This document shows positions 32,704 through 43,019 of a stretch of DNA of 64,000 nt, in pieces (the first letter of the stretch is position 1; each line of letters starts with the position of its first letter). Under the pieces are notes generated by a model. It worked only from the letters and a program-made list of their open reading frames with translations, had not been told where the DNA came from and did not search any database. The stretch lies in contig VCAZ01000014.1 of NCBI GenBank assembly GCA_005784505.1, positions 1,516,741 through 1,580,740 on the forward strand, written 5' to 3'. Made by a program: the position numbers and the translations under genes. This DNA comes from Bagarius yarrelli (taxonomy: Eukaryota; Chordata; Actinopteri; Siluriformes; Sisoridae).

Positions 32704-32960
32704 TGTTATGTTAAATATCCACGTTACAAAATTGCTTTTAGTTAGACTTAATTAAGAAATATTTTAGTTAGAAGACCATGCGGCAACCTGGTGGGAAAAA
32801 CAATTAGCCAGCTGCCATTGTTTGTCAGTTCCGGATACAGAGGCATGTTTAATAGCACAAATCAGTTGGCTCCTATTGGTTCTTGGTTTGACTGTTGTCG
32901 TAGGTGGAGAAACTCAGGAAAGTGTCTAAAATCTTCTGAAAGTTCCAGAAATTTATCTGA

Positions 32961-33327
32961 GGGGGCAGCACGGTGGCTTAGTGTTTAGCACTGTTGCCTC
33001 ACAGCAAGAAGGTCCTGGGTTTGATTCCCTTGCAGGGGTCTTTCTGTGTGGAGTTTGTATGTTCTCCCTGTGCTTGTGTGGGTTTACTTCGGGTTCTCCA
33101 GTTTCCTCTTATTGTCCAAAAACATGTATGTTAGGTTGATTGGTGATTCTAAATTGCCCATAGGAGTGACTGTGTGTGTGTGTGTGTGTCTCTGTAATAG
33201 ACTGGTGACCTGTCCAGAGTGTCCCCCTCCTGTCTTTCGCCTTTTCAGAGACGGCTGGGATAGACTCCAGTAGGTCCCCGTGACCCCGAATTAATAAATA
33301 AGCAGGTATAGAAGATGGATGGATGGA
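32961..33327 (+). mobile_element. DANA-like SINE, full length
   Basis: Head GGGGGCAGCACGGTGGCTTA, B box GGGTTTGATTCCC, complete body with an internal (GT)n run and a GGATGGATGG tail. The frame at 33046-33273 is the translated SINE. Confidence 0.93.
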
Positions 33328-33329
33328 CT

Positions 33330-34010
33330 GTTATTAATTATCAGTCAGTAAACATATCAAACTAGCCATCAAAGACAACAGATTTTAGTGTAGAGAAATG
33401 TAGGTGCGAAATTCTCATCCAATCCTGCTCTTTTTTTCTTTCACCTGTGTTGCTGTTCAAGATGTGTTGCGGCGATTTTTTCTTCCAATAAAAGCGTCCA
33501 TTTTCTTGGTTTATACATTCAGTATGTTTTCTATGCTCTATTGTAAATAAAATATGGGTTAATTAACTTGACGTCCTTATCATGAAAGTCACTGTAAGAT
33601 GTTTTCTCAGGTTGGAGCTGGAATTCCTTTAAACTGATAAAAATGTTTTGTTTGCTTTTCTTGGAGTGTATAAATTGATTGAATGTGAGGTCATGTGTGT
33701 TTCTGTCTCTACCGATATTCTCGCTTCTACCACCTCCTTAGCCATTATTTTCGAAATAAATACTATAAAAACGAGCAGATTTGATGTACGAACCTCAGAT
33801 GTCTGCAGTCTATCGCAAGACTCGACATCTCAATATACAGAACATGATGGAAACTAATTGTTTTTATTATTAACATTTAAATTAACGGAGAAACGATTTT
33901 AAATTTAAAGAGGTAAAAGTAAATTTCTTCGATTAAAAATTATAATAAAAGTAAGGACATTTACACCGACTCTTAAAAGGACATTTGTTTTTCAAAAATC
34001 TACTCGAGCA
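33330..34010. other. No gene recognised
   Basis: AT-rich, no repeat recognised. The 69-codon plus frame (33648-33857) has no supporting motif. Confidence 0.3.
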
Positions 34011-34019
34011 AATGTAGCA

Positions 34020-34620
34020 AAGTAAATATGATGCGTTGGAACCCACTTCTGGTGGTCCGCTCCTTCCTTTCGACTCGGTCGTCCTGAACGCGAATCCGGA
34101 ACTGTGGGATCAAAACCATGTGACACTTTCACAGCACGGAATCTTTTCTACATCTTTTATTCATGAAGCGGAAAAAAATCCCTGAAAAAGTGGTTGATGT
34201 TGCAATTTTTATTCTGTGAGTCAAAACATTTGAATAATTCATATCTTTCTGTGTTTTCTCTAGCGTATTAACACACAGGATTTTTTTTTGTGATTAAATC
34301 CATGCTTAACGCTCCGGCTTAAGCAGGCGGAATAATACAAACGGGTTCATGAGCTTGTCTTTGCAGTCGGAATTTATTTCACCCTGCTGATGCAAGTAAT
34401 ATCCGACGGAAATATAACGGTTTTAATTGCAGGATATATTTAGAATAATCCTACTCGCCTTTTTTTTTCATCCTTCTACTCAAATATATGAGGTGTGAGT
34501 GTTAATTGCTTTTGTCTTGCCTTTCTTGGTGTTCTCATTAAAACACAGAAGTGTAAAATCATTCATATGCAGTGTAAAGTGAAGAGTATCATTAACAGCA
34601 TCATCTTCATCATATCAAGC
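34020..34620. other. Unique block, candidate regulatory sequence
   Basis: Complex sequence with TAACGCTCCGGCTTAAGCAG and GGCGGAATAATACAAACGGG around 34308-34345 and TTTTAATTGCAGGATAT near 34420. No known repeat or coding frame. Confidence 0.3.
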
Positions 34621-34953
34621 AATTTCGTCGAGAACGACTGTCTATTGAGTGTTTTTTAGTTTTTATAGTTTTTTTTTCTTACCTTCTTTAAAAACGTTTT
34701 AATCATAATTATCCACTTTATCTATTATCCACAATATACCACATTCTTCATATATATATATTTTAATTTTGTAAAATTTTTTAATGTTTATTTCTATTAT
34801 TGTTCTATTTTTCTTTTATCACCTTTTCTAGATAGGAGCGTTGTAAAGAAAACAAAGTCTAGTTTTTGTGTTATACAGATTTTTCAGTAAAAAACAAATC
34901 ACTCCACCACATATTACTTAGGTTAGAAACCAATAACCAACTCAGTCCTCCAG

Positions 34954-34968
34954 TCACCAGAGGGAGCC
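34954..34968 (+). promoter_or_regulatory. CTCF-like motif
   Basis: TCACCAGAGGGAGCC resembles the CTCF core (CACCAGRKGGC) with a mismatch near its end. Confidence 0.3.
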
Positions 34969-34987
34969 CTCTACGAATATTGACCTT

Positions 34988-35296
34988 CGTTCATTCGTTC
35001 ATTTATTCATCTTTTATACCCGCTTATTTCCTAATTCGGGGGCACGGGGATCTGCTGGAGTCTATAGTAGCTGTCTCTGAAAGGGTGAAAGGCAAAGGGG
35101 GGGGACACCCTGGACAGGTCACCAGTCCATCACAGGGCCACACAAACACACACACACTCACTCCTATAGACAATTTAATATCACAAATCAATCTAACATA
35201 CATGTTATTGGACTGTGTGAGGAAACCGGAGAACCCGGAGTAAACCCACACAAGCATGGGGAGAACATGCAAACTCCACACAGAAAGACCCCTCAG
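34988..35296 (-). mobile_element. DANA-like SINE, head truncated
   Basis: Reverse orientation from the tail (TCATTTATTCATCTTTTATA) to CACAGAAAGACCCCT. The tRNA-like head is lost. The 125-codon and 106-codon frames on the two strands here are translations of it. Confidence 0.88.
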
Positions 35297-35449
35297 ATAT
35301 TTGCTTAACATAAATTTGTTACTTTCTGTGCGTTTAAAGTACAAACTTTAAACTTTAAAAAAAATCATGGACAGAAACATGACAAAGCTTCAGACGGATA
35401 ACAGAAGGTCTAGAATCTAAAGTATATTTTAGTATCCAAGAGGGTGTCT

Positions 35450-35550
35450 GACTAATCCAGGGGTGGGGCGGTCTCAATCCTGGCGGGTCGGTGTGTCCTG
35501 TAGAGTTTAGCTCCATGTCCTTACAAAAACAGACCGGCACACGACTATAT
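35450..35550 (-). mobile_element. Half of a palindromic MITE
   Basis: AATCCAGGGGTGGGGCGGTC, CAATCCTGGCGGGTCGGTGT and TGTAGAGTTTAGCTCCATG resemble one arm of the fish repeat that begins with CCAGGGGTG and carries GAGTTTAGCTC. The copy at 58.47 kb retains both arms of a related element. Confidence 0.55.
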
Positions 35551-35559
35551 CGTTTATTT

Positions 35560-36050
35560 AAAGAAATCATGTAAATAATTAAATCTTTACTATAAACTTC
35601 ATATTATTTGGCAGATCCAGCAGTTTGCTAATTCCTAAATTTATTCTCACGGTTTTATACATTAAAGCTTTATTCTTTTTTTAAAAAGAAATAGAGCGTC
35701 ACAAAGCAGGCCTTTATAAAACATCTGGAAACCTTATAAAAATCCAACCAATCAGATCATTGTAGTTTTTAAATATTTGGCTATTATATATAGCTATTTA
35801 ATCCTAAAATTAGCAACAAGCTTAGCAAGCTTAGTTACGTGATGTGTATTTATTTTTTCAAGTATACAAGAAAAAGCGATTATTGATTAAAAAAATTATT
35901 TTAATACCTTAATTACAAATACAGGCACTACTACTATTGCTAGTAGTACATTTCTAAGCAAAAACTAAACATTAACTAATCTCCAATTCCAGCTAACAGA
36001 TAACGTTCTTACAATTTAGCTAAAGTTGTTTTAAAAATGTATAAACGTTA
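35560..36050. other. AT-rich, no gene recognised
   Basis: No repeat or frame recognised. Confidence 0.35.
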
Positions 36051-36051
36051 A

Positions 36052-36520
36052 AGATTTTCTCTTTTCAGCTGTTCCCTTTAGGGGTCACCACAACGAATCA
36101 TCTGTCTCCACCTAACCCTATTCTCTACATCCTCTTCACTCACACCCACTACCTTCATGTCCTCGTTTATCGCATCCATATACCTCCTCTTTGGTCCTCC
36201 TCCTTACCTTCTGCCTGGTAGCTTCATTTCTAACATCCTCCTACCAATATAGTCACTATCCCTCCTCTGTACATGTCCAAACCACCTCAATCTGTCTTCC
36301 CTGACTTTCTCCCCAAAACATCTTACATGAGCCGTCCCACTAATGAACTCCTTTCTAATCCTGTCCAACCTCGTCACTCCCAAAGAAAACCTCAACATCT
36401 TCAGCTCTGCTACTTTCAGCTCTGCCACCTGTCTCTTCCTCAGTGTCACTGTCTCTAAACCATACATCATAGCTGGTCTCACCACTGTCTCTAAACCATA
36501 CATCATAGCTGTCTCCCCAC
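36052..36520 (-). pseudogene. RTE-like LINE remnant, 3' end of the ORF
   Basis: On the minus strand the frame 36204-36506 reads MMYGLETVTLRKRQVAEL, then RFSLGVTRLDRIRKEF and DRLRWFGHVQRRDSDYIGRR. These are the C-terminal blocks of RTE-type retrotransposon polyproteins (Y-G-E-T-x-x-L, then LRWFGHVxRR). The sequence continues in a shifted frame to the 3' end near 36060, where GACCCCTAAAGGGAACAGC lies on the minus strand. No reverse-transcriptase catalytic core is present. Confidence 0.8.
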
Positions 36521-37141
36521 TGTCTCTAAACCATACATCATAGCTGGTCTCACCACTGTCTCTAAATCATACATCATAGCTGGTCTCACCACTGTCTCTA
36601 AACCATACATCATAGCTGTCTCACCACTGTCTCTAAACCATACATCATATCTGGTCTCATCACTGTCTCTAAACCATACATCATAGCTGGTTTCACCACT
36701 GTCTCTAAACCATACATCATAGCTGGTCTCACCACTGTCTCTAAACCATACATCATATCTGGTCTCACCACTGTCTCTAAACCATACATCATATCTGGTC
36801 TCATCACTGTCTCTAAACCATACATCATATCTGGTCTCATCACTGTCTCTAAACCATACATCATAGCTGGTCTCACCACTGTCTCTAAACCATACATCAT
36901 AGCTGGTCTCACCACTGTCTCTAAACCATACATCATAGCTGGTCTCACCACTGTCTCTAAACCATACATCATAGCTGGTCTCACCACTGTCTCTAAACCA
37001 TACATCATATCTGGTCTCACCACTGTCTCTAAACCATACATCATAGCTGGTCTCATCACTCAAACATCATATCTGTCTCTAAACCATACATCATAGCTGT
37101 CTCACCACTGTCTCTAAACCCTACATCATAGCTGGTTTCAC
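36444..37141. repeat. 36-bp minisatellite expanded inside the RTE ORF
   Basis: About 19 units of a 36-bp repeat with the constant part CTGTCTCTAAACCATACATC followed by ATAGCTGGTCTCAC or ATATCTGGTCTCAT. A few units lack three bases. On the minus strand one unit encodes the 12 residues MMYGLETVVRPA, the same residues that start the RTE block at 36460. Periods of 36 and 33 bp keep the frame, so frames of 186 and 149 codons remain open. They are repeat translations. Confidence 0.95.
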
Positions 37142-37149
37142 TATTTATG

Positions 37150-37330
37150 TTCAATGTAACAATGTACTTGGAACGTTCTTATGACCTTATTTGTACATGA
37201 TAATTAATCTTAATTACAACAACACCATAAAATAACGTTCTACCAACCTTAAGCAGACGTTGCTTAAACCAAAAACAAGAACTTTTAAAAAACGCCATCG
37301 GAACATAAATGTTAGCTGGAACAGCAAGCA
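37150..37330 (-). repeat. Fragment of the ~75-bp tandem repeat family
   Basis: AACGTTCTTATGACCTTATT, TGTACATGATAATTAATC and AACGTTCTACCAACCTTAAG are reverse-complement matches to the words of the 14.96-15.74 kb array. Confidence 0.6.
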
Positions 37331-37483
37331 CTTTACCTTAATGTGAACAAAAAGAACCAAATTTAATGTGTGTACAAAAAACTCTATCAAAAATCTATAA
37401 AAACCCTCTCCCTTACATCCTCTATGGTTTGGTAGACTCGTGCATGTTATATCTTAACTTAACTTTTTTCCTTCTTTTTTGTC

Positions 37484-37537
37484 TTCCTTCCCCTCTCTCC
37501 CTCTCCCTCCCTCTCTCTCTCTCTCCCTCTCTCTCTC

Positions 37538-37602
<65 letters not shown>

Positions 37603-38090
37603 CCCTCCTCTCTCTCTCTCTCTCTTTCACTGTCGAGCTACATATGCCAAAACCGAGCTGCCAGTGATCCAGACCCTATCTCCACCCCTGACCTGTCAGA
37701 CCCTCTAATGTGACCGGCTTCAGTTGATGATTACATTACCAGGGTGACCGAGAACGTTTCCACTCTGCCATAAAGACGTTCCAGCTGTTCCTTAAGGACT
37801 TATGATTTAAGTTGCTCACACACACACAGTGTAACTACAGAATTCCTGCTACCTGTTTTTCACCCAAATGAGGATGGGTTCTCTGTTAAGTCTGGTTCCT
37901 CTCAACATTCCTTCTTATTCTGTCTCAGGGAGTTTTTCCTTGCCACCGTCGCCCCCGGCTTGCTCATCAGGGACAAAGTGATTTCTGATTCATTTTTATC
38001 TTAGAATTTCTTCGATTGTGTAAAGCTGCTTTGTGACAATCACCATTGTATAAAGCACCAAACAAATAAAATAGAATTAAATTGAATGGA
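37484..38090 (+). mobile_element. (CT)n tract plus complete LINE-type 3' region
   Basis: The CT tract (37484-37628) runs into CTACATATGCCAAAACCGAG and CCAGTGATCCAGACCC, as at 24.9 kb. It continues through GGTGACCGAGAACGTTTCC, CATAAAGACGTTCCAGCTGT, ATGAGGATGGGTTCTCTG, TGCCACCGTCGCCCCCGG and GTGTAAAGCTGCTTTGTG to AATAAAATAGAATTAAATTG. It therefore joins in one copy the upstream module of 24.9 kb and the downstream module of 14.1 and 22.6 kb. Open frames in the CT tract are artefacts. Confidence 0.75.
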
Positions 38091-38704
38091 ACATATAGGT
38101 GTTATGTACTGTAGTGCAATAACCCCCAGTCTAAAGTGTTTAGAGTGGTGAGACAGCGCGTCACTGGAACAAGCAAGCAAACAAGTGATTTGCAGTGATG
38201 TCACATGGCTCGTTTGCTGGCTCATAGATGCGTAGGTGAAACGTGTGGGTGCTACAATGAAACACACATACCCACAGACACAAAATCACACATTATTTGG
38301 CTCCTTAAAAAGAAATAACAGCTTTCAGTGAATGTTTCCCACTGAATAATTTGTTCATCGCCAATATTTAGTGACAAACATTCACACAGCTTAAAAATAC
38401 ACTCACAGATAGAACAGAACATAGAACAGAAACTCTGATCTCGACCATAAGGGAAAAGTAAACCAACTATCAAATCTGGATTTATCTGGGTTAAATAACC
38501 CGATCCTTTATACAAAGATTCACTAATCCTTCTAATAATTTACTTGGCTCAGTTAAATTCCTAATTTATTTTGTTGCTAACAACAACACGGAAAATTAGC
38601 GTCTGAAATTGTTATATGTACTTGTTAGCTAGATCCTGTAGGAACCAGTCACTAAATAAGTTGTTTAGGAGACTCAAAATCCCATGTACATCATAAGCAT
38701 CATA

Positions 38705-39060
38705 TTCCGTGGTGTCCACCTGCCGGTGATCTCACCTGGTCAGTCAACACCAGCTCCATCAGCAAAAAAAAGCCCAACAGGGTATATACTTCTCGCAAAA
38801 GCCCATCTCGCACTCCGTATCCTGACCATGTTCCACTAATGGACCATCAAGAGCATTCTGAGCAGCTGCAGAACTGCACAATTTTGGACCGCAGATAGTA
38901 GGAACAGCTAAAAGCCTCTCTTCCCTTTGTTATAGACATTTACACCATTCGCAAAGCCAAGAGCATTGTGGACGACCCCCCCCCTCCATTCAGTTTTTAT
39001 CCTCCTGCCATCTGCTACCATAGCATTCAGACCATCACAACCCAAATGTATCTCAAACTG
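38705..39060 (+). pseudogene. L2/CR1-like LINE remnant, RT C-terminal region
   Basis: Translation with frame changes resembles the section after the RT core: HLPVISPGQSTPAPSAKK, a LRKSPSRTPYPDHVPL-like stretch (matching LRRLRKAHLPP..LTTFY), then IKSILSSCRTAQFWT and RTAKSLSSLCYRHLHH. The text GAGCATTGTGGACGACCCCC (38961-38980) matches the following block. Stops and frameshifts abolish function. Confidence 0.65.
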
Positions 39061-39097
39061 ATATACAAACTCATTTAGAGGTCATAGAGAGGATTTC

Positions 39098-39238
39098 CTT
39101 TATCCAAACACGGCAAGTTAAGTTGATGATCTCAATTTTGGTCTCACCTGAATACAACAATTTCACCCAGAACTCGTCTGAATCATTCAGAAACTTCAGA
39201 CGAGTTTGTACATGTTTGCAGGTGCAACCAGGAAAAAA
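39098..39238 (-). pseudogene. Tc1-like transposase fragment
   Basis: On the minus strand it includes GGTGAGACCAAAATTGAGAT and CAACTTAACTTGCCGTGTTT, which align with 42.23-42.27 kb (same family), and extends upstream through TTCTGGGTGAAATTGTTGTA and CGTCTGAAGTTTCTGAATG. The upstream part covers sequence deleted from the 41.78-42.85 kb copy. Confidence 0.75.
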
Positions 39239-39714
39239 ACTGAAAGAATGTTATTAGAAAAGAAATTACTGGAATGTGAGATAATAAAATAATAATAAAT
39301 TCACATAGAATAAACAAAAAAAAAATAAATCATTAAACACTAAACTAAATTAGTTGAATTTTCTGGACATGTTCAGGACATCAGGAAGGTGTTAAGCGTC
39401 GTCTCAACGTAAAAGGAAACAGCTCCTCATCCCATAATAACATTTGTTCTCGACTTATTCCCAAAACGTATCACAGTTTATTCTTCATCTGATCCAGAAT
39501 TATTTATGTGGCAGAAAAGGCGATCAGTTAGACGGGGAATTATATCCGAAAATCAGGCTGAGGTAATTAAATCTACACACTAGACACCGGGAAGGAAAAA
39601 ATTTTAAAAACACACACTTTAAAAACAAGCCCTGGACCACCGAACCACCATTTTATTGATAAGCAATATGACCAAATTTCCCCAAAGTATTTTCACATTG
39701 AGATTTGTTATTTA

Positions 39715-39716
<2 letters not shown>

Positions 39717-39757
<41 letters not shown>

Positions 39758-39899
39758 CTCTTGCTCTCTCTCTCTCTCTCGCTCACTTTCTCTCTCTCTT
39801 TTTCTCTCTCTATCTGGCTTGCTCTCTCTGTCTCGCTTTCTCTCTCGCTCTCTCTTTTTCTCTCTCTTCCTATTTCTTTCTCTCACTCTCTCTTGCTTA

Positions 39900-39940
<41 letters not shown>

Positions 39941-40030
39941 TCTCTCTCTTTTTATCTTTCTTTCGCTCTCTCTTTCTCTTTCCCTCTTTCTTTCTCTATT
40001 TTCTCTTTTTCTTTCTCTCTCTCTCACTTG
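39717..40030. repeat. 310-bp (CT)n-rich polypyrimidine tract
   Basis: Nearly pure pyrimidine on the plus strand, with CT runs separated by TTT, CTTG and CGCT variants. The 151- and 112-codon serine/leucine frames and the 124-codon arginine/glutamate minus frame are artefacts. Long polypurine-polypyrimidine tracts of this kind can form triplex DNA. Confidence 0.95.
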
Positions 40031-40623
40031 CTTTCTTTCTTAAATCAAGCCACTATTTTAAATGAGTTTGTAATGGGAGATCTTATTGTACAGGGCTTTT
40101 CTCAGCTCTGATTGGTTAGAGGGTTTAAATGTCATTACTGTAGTAAGGAGTAAATTCTTTGGTAGAGGACAAAGTCCTTAACACAGTTCAATCCTGGGAT
40201 TTTTTGGTTTTGCAGAAAATGCTTGATTTTGCTTAAGTTTTTTACACTTTCCAGATTTTCCAGATCAGAAGGACTGGATTCTTCTTTCAACTCCTCCTTA
40301 GTGAAGACAAATCCAGAATGAAATTGTCATGGAAACTCGGGACGTTCCTCTGCTATACTACCGGAGAACAACAAAGAGTTGTAAACAAAGAGACTCAGCA
40401 TCACATGACATACTTAAGGCAAATTTGCAGAAAGTCTAGATGAGGTTTGAAAGTCCAAGCTTCTGTCACATGTCCCTGTGTTTAATAAACATAATAAACG
40501 GAGAGACTGATTCTGATCAATAGCTGTTTTATTACCAGTTCTTAAAAAGACATGATCAGGTTTGAGAATTTGGGTGATTTGGGAGGATGTGTGTGTAACG
40601 CAAGAATATTTTAAGGACTAATC

Positions 40624-40745
40624 AATTCAATTCAATTTTTTTGTTTAGCACTTTTAACAACAGACATTGTCTTAAAGCAGCGTCACATAGAATGCAGAAA
40701 GAAGTGAAAAGTGTAACTTTGTCCCTAATAAGAAAGCCGGTGGTG
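40624..40745 (-). mobile_element. LINE-type 3' tail, reverse orientation
   Basis: AATTCAATTCAATTTTTTTG, AACAACAGACATTGTCTTAA and GTCCCTAATAAGAAAGCCGG are complements of the tail modules at 14.3 and 22.8 kb. Confidence 0.75.
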
Positions 40746-40930
40746 AAAAAATGTAATAAATAAAAAAATTGGAAATATGGAAAAAGTGGAATAACTGAAT
40801 GAGATTTATTAAAAAAGATAAAAAAACACCCACCCAACGAATTTCACTATTTTACATAAGAAATATATATAAAAAAGTGTCCAACACTTTCATCATATTT
40901 TGCATATAAAAACCCAGCAGGTTTGCCTAG

Positions 40931-41117
40931 TGTTGGTGATGGTGGCTCATAGTGTTGAACTACCAACCTGAAGATCCACCAAGCTCCACCAAGCCACCAC
41001 TGCTGGGCCCTCAAGCAAGGCCCTTAACCCCCAATTGCTGAGTTGTATAAAAGAGATAGATGCAAGTTGCTCTGGATAAGGACGTCTGCCAAATGCTGTA
41101 AATGTAAATGTAAATGT
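40931..41117 (+). mobile_element. V-SINE-like element
   Basis: GGTGATGGTGGCTCATAGTG begins the head; the B-box region is partly duplicated (AGCTCCACCAAGC near 40982). Tail CTCTGGATAAGGACGTCTGC, AAATGTAAATGTAAATG. A DANA-like SINE body follows immediately. Confidence 0.85.
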
Positions 41118-41388
41118 CAGAAGGTCCTGGGTTCGATTTCTGGCCAGGGGTCTTTCTGTGTGGAGTTTGCATGTTCTTCCCGTGAATGTGTGGGTTTACT
41201 CCGGGTTCTCCGGTTTCCTCCCACAGTCCAAAAACATGTTAGGTTGATTAATGATTGTAAAATCCGCCGTGTACCCCTGCTGCATTTCACCCTTTCAGAG
41301 ACGGCTGGGATAGACTCCAGCAGATCCCTGTGACCCCGAAACCGAATTAGGGTATAAGTCGGTAAAGAAGATAAATAAATGTGATGCA
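41118..41388 (+). mobile_element. DANA-like SINE, head truncated
   Basis: It begins CAGAAGGTCCTGGGTTCGAT directly after the V-SINE tail, so the A-box part is absent. Body and tail are present, with a deletion before CCGCCGTGTACCCC and a short repeat GAAACCGAA in the tail. Confidence 0.85.
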
Positions 41389-41439
41389 CAAACTTTTTAA
41401 TCAGATTTAAGACATCATATGTGATCCTATCATAATATT

Positions 41440-41695
41440 GAGGGGATTTGGTATAAAGCGTGCTATAAATTCTAATTAGGAACCACAGCTGGCTATACAG
41501 TGAGCGCTGATTTATGAAGTGTTCCACACTGACGGGTTCGGGATTTATCCTTACACTCGTTCATGTTAATAAAAGCGATTTATAGAACATAAGGAAGGTG
41601 TTGTAATTACTTTCAACGTCTCGTTCTGATTCAGAGCACAGCAATTAATCTGAAACTCAGTAGGGTGTGACAACGACTGGACTAATTTGTTGATT
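41440..41695. other. Unique block, candidate regulatory sequence
   Basis: Complex, repeat-free sequence with GTTGTAATTACTTTC near 41599 and AGCAATTAATCTGAAAC near 41642 (homeodomain-like cores). Lies between a SINE and the Tc1 element. Confidence 0.3.
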
Positions 41696-41779
41696 CCTTA
41701 AGGATGTATTTGACTTGACGATAAGTTCAATTTTTCTTTAATTTTCTTTTTACTTTTTACTTTTTCTTCTTTCTTCTAA

Positions 41780-42853
41780 ACAATTATTTATATTATTGCT
41801 TGAAATTTATTATGTAAGAAATAAAGTGTTGATTTATATAATTTAATGAGTTAAATAAGTATTTGATCTCCTGTCAATCAGCAAAATTTCTGGCACTCAG
41901 GTGTCTTTATTAGAAATACTCACTTAAAGGAACTTTTCTTAAAGTTTGTGTTCCTAATCTCAGATCGTTACCTGTAGAAAAGATACCTGTACAAAAAAGC
42001 AATCGATCAATTCCAAACTTTCCACCATGGCCAAGACCAAAGAGCTGTCCAAGGATTTCAGGGTGTCCAAGGATGTCAGCTTGATGAGAAGGTGACAACA
42101 GGTGGTGAGAATATTCACAAATGGAAAAAAACATGTAATAACTGTCAGTCTCCCTCAGTCTGGGGCTCCATGCAAGATCTCACCTCGTAGAGTTTGAGTG
42201 ATCATGATTATAAGAAACACAAGGAAACCAAAATCAAGCTCTTTGGCATCAACTCAACTCACCGTGTTTGGAGGAGGAGGAATGCTGCCTATGACCCCAA
42301 AAACATCATCCCCACCGTCAAACATGGAGGTGAAAACATTATGCTTTGGGGTGTTTTGCTGCAACATCACTCCATATACTATCACATCTTGGGTGAGAAC
42401 CTTCTTCTCCAAGTCAGGACATTGAAAATGGGTCGTAGATGGGTATTCCAGCATGACAACAACCCAAAACACATGACTAAGGCAACAAGGGAATGGCTTA
42501 AGAAGAAGAACATTAAGGTCTTGGAGTGTCTCAGTTAGTTTCCAGATCTTAATCCCATAGAAAATCTGTGGAGGATGCTAAAGGTTCGAGTTGCCAATTG
42601 TCAGCCTCGAAACCTTAATGACTGCAAAATGGAGTGGAACAAAAACCCTTCTGAAACGTGTGAAAATCTGGTGGCCAACTACAAAAAACATCTGATCTCT
42701 GTGACTTCCAACAAGGATTTTGCCACCAAGTTCTAAGTCTTGGTTTGTGAGGGGATCAAATTCTAACTTTTTAAAAAATGTGTTTTTAACCCGACTATTA
42801 AAATTATACACTCATAATTTCTTTGTCAGTGGGCAAACGTACAAAATCAGGGG
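41780..42853 (+). pseudogene. Tc1-like transposon with large internal deletion
   Basis: The left region contains AAATAAGTATTTGATCTCCT, typical of this Tc1 subfamily, then a start-like CCATGGCCAAGACCAAAGAG at 42025. The frame 42194-42538 encodes VKHGGENIMLWGV and FQHDNNPKHMTKATREW, the second catalytic aspartate being in HDNNPKH. After an in-frame stop at 42536-42538 it continues FPDLNPIENLWRMLK. Thirty-four codons lie between that aspartate and the glutamate of PIENLW, as in DD34E transposases. The DNA between about 42200 and 42225, encoding the rest of the helix-turn-helix region and the first aspartate, is missing. The right end is near 42850 (AGTGGGCAAACGTACAAAAT). Confidence 0.88.
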
Positions 42854-42945
42854 TGGAAGTGGTGGCTCATGCTTAAGGCGTTGGCCTATGACTCTGAAGA
42901 TTGTAGGTTTGCCACCAATGTAAGTCGCTCTGGATGAGGGCATCA
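42853..42945 (+). mobile_element. V-SINE-like element, internally deleted
   Basis: GGAAGTGGTGGCTCATGC, GACTCTGAAGATTGTAGG, then a jump to CCACCAATGTAAGTCGCTCT and GGATGAGGGCATCACC. It abuts the right end of the Tc1 element. Confidence 0.75.
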
Positions 42946-43019
42946 CCTTAGATCTAGCAAGTGTAATTAGTTAGATTTTTTTTTTCTAACACCTGGTGTT
43001 TCTGTAGAAGTTTATCTTA

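Noticed and set aside
34866..35344. 125- and 106-codon frames
   Set aside because: Both overlap a reverse DANA-like SINE and translate its conserved body.
36503..37063. 186-codon open frame on the minus strand
   Set aside because: Pure translation of a 36-bp tandem repeat that arose in an RTE LINE; no independent domain.
39653..40111. Long serine/leucine and arginine/glutamate frames on both strands
   Set aside because: Translations of the CT/GA tract; open only because the tract lacks stop codons.
42194..42538. Possible functional transposase
   Set aside because: Lacks the N-terminal DNA-binding region and first catalytic aspartate and is cut short by a stop before the last catalytic block.
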